5,631 nucleotides of DNA, taken from the NCBI GenBank assembly GCA_024689165.1, contig JAILDS010000136.1, forward strand, positions 1 to 5,631, in the 5' to 3' direction. This DNA is from Clostridia bacterium. Its GTDB lineage: Bacteria > Bacillota > Clostridia > Oscillospirales > Acutalibacteraceae. The first letter of the stretch is position 1, and every line of letters starts with the position of its first letter. A program made the position numbers and the translations under genes. Of the stretch, positions 1 through 4,977 are shown in pieces. The notes beneath the pieces are model-generated. The model was not told where the DNA came from. It did not search any database and saw nothing but the letters and a program-made list of their open reading frames with translations.

Positions 1-471
1 GTTTCCGACAGCCCCGACGGAACGGAGCATACCGAAGACAAGGTCGTCGGCGCCGCGGGACACGCGTGGGCTTTCACAGGCTTTACGTGGACCGGCGATG
101 ATGGCAGCGGTTACACGGCTGCCGCCGGCTACTGCTGTTCCGTATGCGGCAGCGAAAAGGCAGTAAACGCCTATGTGTCCGTCAGCACCGAGCCCCCGAC
201 CCCGGCAACGGACGGCAGAACGGAATACACCGCCTCCGTCGCGGCGGCAGACAGCCCCGACGGAACCGCCCGCTGCGACTCAAAGACCGTCATAATTCCC
301 GCGACCGTGGAAACGGAGCCCGACGACGCCCCGTCCGATCGCGAGGACGGCGGCTGCCGCCTTTGCGGAGAGGATCACCGGGGCTCGATCAAAGGATTAT
401 TCATCTGGCTTTACCATATCGTTCTTTATCTGCTCACAAAAATCCACGTCCCGGTCGACGGCCTCGCCTGA
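1..471 (+). CDS. C-terminal part of a repeat-containing cell-surface protein (5' end outside window)
   Basis: The frame is open from the first base to a TGA at 469-471, giving 156 residues with no start visible. The sequence resembles the Ig-like or bacterial-repeat modules of large Clostridia surface proteins: GHAWAFTGFTWTGDD at fragment residues 20-34, a YCCSVCG cysteine cluster at 44-50, then TEYTASV and KTVIIPA at 74-101. DSPDGT occurs twice, at residues 3-8 and 84-89, implying an 81-residue repeat. After an acidic linker (about 104-117) the protein ends in a Cys-x-x-Cys-Gly-x-x-His element (C119, C122, H126) and a hydrophobic stretch (about 132-146), then a short tail. No LPXTG sorting motif is present. 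Inferred role: exported adhesin-like or structural protein held at the membrane by its C-terminus; ligand unknown. The repeats look degenerate compared with the usual cysteine-bearing form (TCTEAG-like; here TPATDG). The reading frame is secure; the function is only a class assignment. Confidence -1.
   Translation, partial: VSDSPDGTEHTEDKVVGAAGHAWAFTGFTWTGDDGSGYTAAAGYCCSVCGSEKAVNAYVSVSTEPPTPATDGRTEYTASVAAADSPDGTARCDSKTVIIPATVETEPDDAPSDREDGGCRLCGEDHRGSIKGLFIWLYHIVLYLLTKIHVPVDGLA
7..266 (+). repeat. Two copies of a repeat edge 243 bp (81 codons) apart in the surface-protein gene
   Basis: An identical 17-base string, GACAGCCCCGACGGAAC, occurs at 7-23 and again at 250-266. Both are in the same frame and encode DSPDGT. 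The 243-bp spacing is exactly 81 codons, so these are the same edge of consecutive protein modules. Only one full unit and part of a second lie inside the window, and similarity outside the 17 bases is weak. More units probably lie upstream. Confidence -1.
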
Positions 472-481
472 AAGGCGATTT
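464..481 (+). terminator. Weak hairpin at the end of the surface-protein gene, possible poor terminator
   Basis: TCGCCT (464-469) can pair with AGGCGA (473-478) around a GAA loop, giving a six-pair stem that includes the TGA stop. Only three T residues follow (479-481), then CCC. This could be an inefficient terminator between the surface-protein gene and the downstream operon, or chance pairing in GC-rich sequence. Confidence -1.
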
Positions 482-505
482 CCCGACTTAAATCTATACG
501 GTATT

Positions 506-1315
506 ATGCTGAACACTGATTCGCTTGATTCCGTCTGCGCAGCTCTGGCGCAGACAGCGGGCATAGAACCGCCCGAATACGCCGCCGTTCCCTGCCGCGA
601 GCTCACCGGGTTCGCGCGGGAAAGCTTTGCGGGCAAAAACGCAGACAGAGTCTTCATGTACAATCCCGATGCGATCGCCGGCTGGATAAGCGGGAAATAC
701 CCCGCTTTCATCGAAGAAGTGACCTCGCGCGCAGGGCTTTCGCTTCCTCTCCGATCCGTCATGCCTTCGGTCACGCCGGTCTGCTTCGCGACGATGTATA
801 CGGGCGCTCAGCCGGAGACACACGGTATCCGCTCCTATACGAAGCCCGTTCTGAAAACGGACACGATTTTTGACGCGCTCATCCGCGCGGGCAGACGACC
901 GGCGATCGTTTCCACCGCGGGCGACAGCATTTCAATGATCTTCCTCGAACGCGAGATGGACTACTTCATTTACGAGACCGAAGAAGAGGTCAACGCAAAG
1001 GCCTGCGAGCTCATCGTCGCCGACCGTCACGACTTTATAGTCGTGTACAACGGGAACTTCGACACTCAGATGCACAGGACGGGTCCGGAGTCTAAGGAGG
1101 CTCTTGCGGAGCTGCGCGCCAACGCCCGGACCTTCGGCATGTTCGACGAGCTCATAAAAGCAAACTGGGGCTCGCACAACTCTCTCGTCGGCTTCGCGAT
1201 GGACCACGGCGCGCACGCGATAGACGGCGGCTGCGGCTCCCACGGGCTCGACATGGAGGAGGACCTTAACATCACGCATTTCTATTGCGCACATCCGGAG
1301 CGCGTTTCATCATGA
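506..1315 (+). CDS. Alkaline-phosphatase-superfamily protein (nucleotide pyrophosphatase/phosphodiesterase-like)
   Basis: The 269-residue product has the metal-hydrolase layout of the alkaline phosphatase superfamily. YNPDAIA supplies a likely metal ligand (D55). PSVTPVCFATMYTG (87-100) places T90 nine residues before the Thr-Gly pair, as the nucleophilic threonine of nucleotide pyrophosphatases is placed, and PETHGI follows. NGNFDTQMH gives D186 and H190, FAMDHGAH gives D233 and H234, and GSHG gives H246. These would form a two-metal site. It is shorter than classical NPP enzymes, but compact relatives of about this size occur in Clostridia as I recall, so it is probably complete. No signal peptide is visible, so it is probably cytoplasmic. 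The substrate is unknown; a phosphate mono- or diester is expected. ATG 506 is the only reasonable start, although no Shine-Dalgarno precedes it. Its TGA overlaps the dxs ATG by four bases, indicating co-translation. Fold assignment is good; exact activity is open. Confidence -1.
   Translation: MLNTDSLDSVCAALAQTAGIEPPEYAAVPCRELTGFARESFAGKNADRVFMYNPDAIAGWISGKYPAFIEEVTSRAGLSLPLRSVMPSVTPVCFATMYTGAQPETHGIRSYTKPVLKTDTIFDALIRAGRRPAIVSTAGDSISMIFLEREMDYFIYETEEEVNAKACELIVADRHDFIVVYNGNFDTQMHRTGPESKEALAELRANARTFGMFDELIKANWGSHNSLVGFAMDHGAHAIDGGCGSHGLDMEEDLNITHFYCAHPERVSS
1297..1300 (+). promoter_or_regulatory. Ribosome binding site deciding the dxs start at ATG 1312
   Basis: GGAG lies 11 bases before ATG 1312, inside the end of the upstream gene. 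An in-frame TTG at 1285 would add nine residues, but it has no Shine-Dalgarno in front of it and those residues (MRTSGARFI) do not resemble a Dxs N-terminus. The spacing is slightly long, so coupling through the ATGA overlap probably helps initiation. Confidence -1.
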
Positions 1316-3222
1316 ATTATCAGATCCTTTCACGTATCAAAAGCCCGGCGGACGTCAAAAAGCTGTCCGCGGCGCAGCTGGAGGAGCTTGCCTCCGAGAT
1401 CAGGCGGTGCCTTGTGGACACCGTCTCCAAAAACGGCGGCCATCTTGCCTCGAATTTAGGCGTTGTTGAGCTGACTATCGCCCTGCATCGCTGTTTCAAC
1501 TCACCTAAAGACAGGATAATATTCGACGTTGGGCACCAGTCGTACGTCCACAAGCTGCTGACCGGCAGGCTCGACCGCTTCGAGACCCTGAGGCAGGGCG
1601 GCGGTCTTTCAGGCTTTACAAGGCCTTATGAAAGCGAGCACGACGTGTTTTTCAGCGGCCACAGCTCCACCGCGCTGTCCGCGGCTTACGGCATTGCCGC
1701 AGCCAACGCCGTAAAGGGAAGCAAGGACTACACTGTCGCCGTCGTCGGCGACGGCGCCTTTACGGGCGGCGAGGTCTATGAGGCGATGAACAACGCCGGG
1801 AGGAAGAACGTCCGGCTGATAGTCGTTCTCAACGACAATGAAATGTCCATCTCCCCGAACGTGGGCGCGCTGGCAAAGTATCTTGCGGTGATCAAGGCCG
1901 ACCCCCGGTATTTCCGGCTGAAAGCCAAGACGGAAGAGACGATCAACAGTATCCCTCTCGTCGGCACGAAGATCTCAAAAGGCATTTTCGACGTAAAGAC
2001 CCGGCTGAAAAACAGGATGTACAACTCCACCATGTTCGAGGAGCTCGGCTTCAGGTACATCGGCCCCATCGACGGGCACGATATCCAGCAGCTCAGCCGC
2101 GCTCTCGAAGCAGCGAAGGAGATCAAGCATTATCCCGTGCTTGTGCACGTAAATACCGTCAAGGGCAAGGGCTATGAATACGCGGAGCGTTTCCCCTGCG
2201 CGTTCCACGGGGTCAGCGAGTTCGACGCAGAGACCGGCGACACAGGCGTTTCCGGCAAGAGCTTTTCGAGCGAATTCGGTCAGGTACTCGTCTCTCTCGC
2301 CGCCGGAGACAGACGCATCTGCGCCGTCACCGCCGCGATGGCCTCGGGGACCGGTCTTGAGGAGTTCGAAAAACGCTTCCCGAACAGGTTTTTCGACGTA
2401 GGCATCGCGGAACAGCACGCGGTCACGTTCTGCTCCGGGCTCGCCGCAGGCGGGATGCTGCCCGTCTTTGCGGTATATTCCACATTTCTGCAGCGCGGGT
2501 ACGACCAGATCATCCACGACTGCGCCCTTCAGGGCCTCAAGGTGGTCTTTTCCGTCGACCGCGCAGGTTTTGTCGGCTCGGACGGCGAAACGCATCAGGG
2601 CCTTTACGACGCCGCGTTCCTCGGGACGATACCGAACATCACCGTTTATTCGCCCTCGACCTACGCCGAGGAGCATGAGTTCCTGCGCAAAGCAATATAC
2701 GACGACAACGGTACCGTCGCCGTACGCATCCCCAGGGGCTCCGAAAAAGATATCCCTGAGGACTTCAGACCCGGCTTCGGCACCTTTGACGTTTATCCGC
2801 GCGGGGAGGTCGGTTCTGCCCCCGCAGCCGATATGCCCGCCGCATTTATAGTCACCTACGGCAGGCTCTTCCCCACCGCCTGCGCCGCAAGGCAAAAGCT
2901 GACGCGGGAAGGACTTGACGTCGGCATTCTCAAGCTCAACCGGATCAAGCCCATCGATCCGGGCGCCGTGGACGTTCTTATGAACGCCGAAAAGGTCTTT
3001 TTCTTCGAGGAAGGCCAGCAGTACGGCGGTGTCGGCGAGCGGCTTCTCGATATGCTCGCATCCTCGGGCTTCAGTGGCAGCTATATCAATCGCGGCGTGG
3101 ACGACTGTTTCGTCCCGCAGGAAGCTCCGGCGCGTCAGCTTGCCATGTTCGGCCTTGACGCCGACGGAATGGTCTCCGCCGTTCTGAGCGCTTACAAAAC
3201 CTCCGGAGATAAAAATGGCTAA
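1312..3222 (+). CDS. dxs: 1-deoxy-D-xylulose-5-phosphate synthase
   Basis: Dxs condenses pyruvate and D-glyceraldehyde 3-phosphate, using thiamine diphosphate and Mg2+, to 1-deoxy-D-xylulose 5-phosphate. This is the first step of the MEP isoprenoid route and also feeds thiamine and pyridoxal synthesis. The 636 residues cover the whole family length (about 620). N-terminal domain: NGGHLASNLG (H44), DVGHQSYVHKLLTGR (H75, H80), SGHSSTALS, then the cofactor motif GDGAFTGGE (146-154) ending in VLNDNEMSIS with N174 and N176. FHGV (H299) precedes the pyrimidine-binding domain. That domain carries the cofactor-activating glutamate in GIAEQHA (E367) and DRAGFVGSDGETHQG (416-430) with R417 and H428. 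The transketolase C-terminal domain runs from about 510 to the end (KLNRIKPID, EEGQQYGGVGE). All key residues seen are present. It overlaps the upstream gene by 4 bases and tlyA by 8. The HQSY/AEQHA/VGSDG set argues for Dxs over transketolase. Confidence -1.
   Translation: MNYQILSRIKSPADVKKLSAAQLEELASEIRRCLVDTVSKNGGHLASNLGVVELTIALHRCFNSPKDRIIFDVGHQSYVHKLLTGRLDRFETLRQGGGLSGFTRPYESEHDVFFSGHSSTALSAAYGIAAANAVKGSKDYTVAVVGDGAFTGGEVYEAMNNAGRKNVRLIVVLNDNEMSISPNVGALAKYLAVIKADPRYFRLKAKTEETINSIPLVGTKISKGIFDVKTRLKNRMYNSTMFEELGFRYIGPIDGHDIQQLSRALEAAKEIKHYPVLVHVNTVKGKGYEYAERFPCAFHGVSEFDAETGDTGVSGKSFSSEFGQVLVSLAAGDRRICAVTAAMASGTGLEEFEKRFPNRFFDVGIAEQHAVTFCSGLAAGGMLPVFAVYSTFLQRGYDQIIHDCALQGLKVVFSVDRAGFVGSDGETHQGLYDAAFLGTIPNITVYSPSTYAEEHEFLRKAIYDDNGTVAVRIPRGSEKDIPEDFRPGFGTFDVYPRGEVGSAPAADMPAAFIVTYGRLFPTACAARQKLTREGLDVGILKLNRIKPIDPGAVDVLMNAEKVFFFEEGQQYGGVGERLLDMLASSGFSGSYINRGVDDCFVPQEAPARQLAMFGLDADGMVSAVLSAYKTSGDKNG
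3205..3208 (+). promoter_or_regulatory. Ribosome binding site for tlyA
   Basis: GGAG within CCGGAG sits six bases before ATG 3215, inside the last codons of dxs. Spacing is near ideal and fixes the tlyA start, where the S4 domain begins at once (MAKVRLDKLL). Confidence -1.
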
Positions 3223-4042
3223 AGTCAGGCTTGACAAACTGCTCGTCGACAGGTCTCTCGCCCCGACGCGGACGCAGGCCGCCTCGCTCATAATGGCCGG
3301 GGAGGTCTACGTCGGCGAGGCAAAGGCCTCCAAGGCCGGTGAGCTCGTGCCGGAAGAAGCGGACGTCAGCGTCAGGCGCGGCATGGAGTTCGTCTCACGC
3401 GGCGGATACAAGCTCAAAAAGGCTCTCGACGTATTTGACGTCGATCTTTCCGGCGCGGTCTGCCTCGACTGCGGCGCGTCTACCGGCGGTTTTACCGACT
3501 GCATGCTGCAGCGCGGCGCCGCGCGCGTCTACGCCGTCGACGTAGGCTACGGACAGCTCGCGTACAAGCTCAGAACAGACGAGCGCGTCGTGACGCTCGA
3601 AAAAACGAACGTCCGCTCCCTGACGCGCGAACAGGTCCCCGAAAACGTCGATTTTGCCTCCGCAGATCTCGCTTTTATATCGCTGAAGCTCGTCCTTCCC
3701 GTCATATTCGACTTTTTAAAGAGCGGGGCGCGCGCCGTCTGTCTCATAAAGCCCCAGTTCGAGGCGGGGCGCGAGAAGGTCGGCAAAAAAGGCGTGGTAC
3801 GCGACCCTGCCGTTCACCGTGAGGTCATCTCGGATATCGTCTCAGCCGCGGGCGGCTTCGGTTTCTCGGTGCTCGGACTCGACTTCTCCCCTATCAAGGG
3901 GCCGGAGGGCAACATCGAATACCTGCTGCTGCGCGGCAAAGACGTTCCCGGGACGGTGATCGCGGATAGCGACGCCGGCGTTTCCGGATCCCATGGGGAG
4001 CTTGGGCAAAACAAATCAAACGAAAGGAGCGTTCAGCCGTGA
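3215..4042 (+). CDS. tlyA: TlyA-family rRNA cytidine-2'-O-methyltransferase (hemolysin A family)
   Basis: The 275-residue protein has the two TlyA domains. An S4-type RNA-binding domain spans residues 1 to about 58 (RLDKLLVDRSLAPTRTQAA, AGEVYVG). It is followed by an FtsJ/RrmJ-like SAM methyltransferase. The SAM-binding loop is CLDCGASTGGFTDCML (83-98), and AVDVGYGQLA (107-116) follows. The expected K-D-K-E catalytic set is visible as K66 in SRGGYKL, D151 in ADLAFISL, K179 in LIKPQFE and E235 in EGNIEYLL. KKGVVRD (191-197) is another family signature. Characterised relatives methylate 2'-hydroxyls of cytidines in 23S rRNA, and in some species 16S rRNA; the hemolysin name is historical. Which rRNA sites apply here cannot be read from the sequence. 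The last 35 or so residues are polar, low in recognisable motifs and probably flexible; their DNA also contains the nadK ribosome binding site. The gene overlaps dxs by 8 bases and nadK by 4. Its place directly after dxs matches the yqxC position in Bacillus-type clusters. Confidence -1.
   Translation: MAKVRLDKLLVDRSLAPTRTQAASLIMAGEVYVGEAKASKAGELVPEEADVSVRRGMEFVSRGGYKLKKALDVFDVDLSGAVCLDCGASTGGFTDCMLQRGAARVYAVDVGYGQLAYKLRTDERVVTLEKTNVRSLTREQVPENVDFASADLAFISLKLVLPVIFDFLKSGARAVCLIKPQFEAGREKVGKKGVVRDPAVHREVISDIVSAAGGFGFSVLGLDFSPIKGPEGNIEYLLLRGKDVPGTVIADSDAGVSGSHGELGQNKSNERSVQP
4025..4029 (+). promoter_or_regulatory. Strong ribosome binding site deciding the GTG start of nadK
   Basis: AGGAG, within GAAAGGAGC, lies nine bases before GTG 4039. 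It is the best Shine-Dalgarno in the window and supports a GTG start that overlaps the tlyA stop as GTGA. The first in-frame ATG would fall well inside the conserved fold, so it is not a credible alternative. Confidence -1.
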
Positions 4043-4878
4043 CCTGCGCTGTTTTCGCGAACCTTACAAGACCGTCGGCTCCGGACGTCACCCGCGCCGT
4101 ATGCGAAAAACTCGCAGAGCTGGGAATAAGCGTCGTCATGCCCGAAGAGGAACCGCTCGACGTTCCCGGCGCGGGCTTCGCTCCCGCGTCTGAGCTGTGC
4201 TCTATGTGCGACGTCGTCATCTCCATAGGCGGCGACGGCTCGATCATCCGCACCGCCAAAAACGCCGCGCGCGCGGGCAAGCCCGTTCTCGGAATCAACG
4301 CCGGGCATCTCGCCTTCATGTGCGGGCTCGAGAGCGACGAGCTCGACCGGCTCGGCGCGATAGTCACCGGCGAGTACAAGATCGACCGGCGTATGATCCT
4401 TCGCGCCGCTGCCCGTACGGCAAACGGCGTGTTTTACGAGGATATGTGCCTCAATGACGTCGTGATCAGGTCCGACGCCGTCCATATGGCCTATCTGAAC
4501 GTTTCCGGAAGCGATTTTGAGCAGAATCACACTGCCGACGGGCTGATCTTCGCCACTCCGACCGGCTCCACGGCGTATTCCCTCGCCGCGGGCGGTCCCG
4601 TCGTGGAACCAACGCTCGAGGCGATAATCATGACGCCGATCTGCCCGCACTCGCTGACCTCGCGGAGCGTCCTTCTGACTCCGGACAGAAGCTTCACGGT
4701 AAAAGCGAACCCATCCAGACCGGGGCCTGTATTTTTCTCCTGCGACGGGAACGACCCCGTCGAGCTGCCCCCGGACGCCGGTCTCGAGATCTCCCGCGCG
4801 GACATTTTCGCGGACTTCATAAGGATCAAGACCGACTCTTTCATGGACATCCTCGCGCGGAAGATGCAGGGCAGGTAA
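4039..4878 (+). CDS. nadK: NAD kinase (ATP/polyphosphate NAD+ 2'-kinase)
   Basis: NAD kinase phosphorylates NAD+ to NADP+ in the cytosol and so sets the NADPH pool. At 279 residues it is close to usual bacterial length. The signatures appear in order: ISIGGDGSIIRTAKNA with the GGDGS loop at 64-68 (catalytic D66); GINAGHLAFM (85-94), the counterpart of the GxNxGxLGFL motif; LNDVVI with N139 and D140; TADGLIFATPTGSTAYSLAA (165-184), the nucleotide-binding block; TPICPHSLTSR (199-209); and CDGN (235-238), matching the usual DGQ segment. The motif at 85-94 carries A and M where G and L are common. All catalytic residues I can place are present. It starts with GTG, overlaps tlyA by four bases and ends the operon before a terminator. 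NadK supplies NADP for the reductase steps of the MEP pathway that dxs begins, but a direct regulatory link is only inferred. Confidence -1.
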   Translation: MTCAVFANLTRPSAPDVTRAVCEKLAELGISVVMPEEEPLDVPGAGFAPASELCSMCDVVISIGGDGSIIRTAKNAARAGKPVLGINAGHLAFMCGLESDELDRLGAIVTGEYKIDRRMILRAAARTANGVFYEDMCLNDVVIRSDAVHMAYLNVSGSDFEQNHTADGLIFATPTGSTAYSLAAGGPVVEPTLEAIIMTPICPHSLTSRSVLLTPDRSFTVKANPSRPGPVFFSCDGNDPVELPPDAGLEISRADIFADFIRIKTDSFMDILARKMQGR

Positions 4879-4881
4879 AAC

Positions 4882-4907
4882 AAAAAAAACTCCGGGAATT
4901 CGTCCCG
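4882..4907 (-). terminator. Probable second terminator for the minus-strand ligase gene
   Basis: CGGGA (4893-4897) pairs with TCCCG (4903-4907) around a five-base loop. Eight consecutive A residues at 4882-4889 become an eight-T tract just after the hairpin when read on the minus strand. No T tract follows it on the plus strand, so it fits termination of leftward transcription. The stem is short (five pairs plus two beyond a mismatch), so it may be a backup to the stronger hairpin nearby. Confidence -1.
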
Positions 4908-4928
4908 AAGCTTCAGTTCAAATAAACG

Positions 4929-4965
4929 AAAAAACCGGCGGAGCAGCTCTGCCGGTCATTTTTTT
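4929..4965 (+). terminator. Rho-independent terminator after nadK, probably bidirectional
   Basis: ACCGGCGGAG (4934-4943) pairs with CTCTGCCGGT (4947-4956) as a ten-pair stem with one G-T pair and a CAG loop. Seven T residues (4959-4965) follow after CA, a standard intrinsic terminator for the nadK operon. Six A residues (4929-4934) precede the stem, so the minus strand reads hairpin then T tract as well. It can therefore also stop transcripts of the convergent ligase gene. Confidence -1.
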
Positions 4966-4977
4966 AACGGACTATTA

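Noticed and set aside
144..491. An Arg/Pro-rich 115-codon frame overlapping the surface-protein gene.
   Set aside because: Its composition is typical of an off-frame reading of GC-rich DNA, and the overlapping frame has clear repeat and C-terminal motifs.
479..507. Possible promoter (TTTCCC and TATTAT with 17-base spacing) before the phosphatase-like gene.
   Set aside because: The -35 match is poor and the -10 would overlap the start codon. The operon probably has a promoter, but I cannot place it from sequence alone.
1285..1311. TTG start adding nine residues to Dxs.
   Set aside because: No Shine-Dalgarno precedes it, and the added residues do not match a Dxs N-terminus. ATG 1312 has GGAG upstream and an ATGA overlap with the previous stop.
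1975..3291. A 438-codon open frame on the minus strand opposite dxs.
   Set aside because: It lies wholly antisense to a dxs with every catalytic motif intact, plus the start of tlyA. Long antisense frames are expected in GC-rich genes with biased third positions, and the translated product shows no recognisable domain.
4033..4650. A 205-codon minus-strand frame opposite nadK.
   Set aside because: Antisense shadow of a gene with complete NAD kinase motifs; no domain or ribosome binding site supports it.
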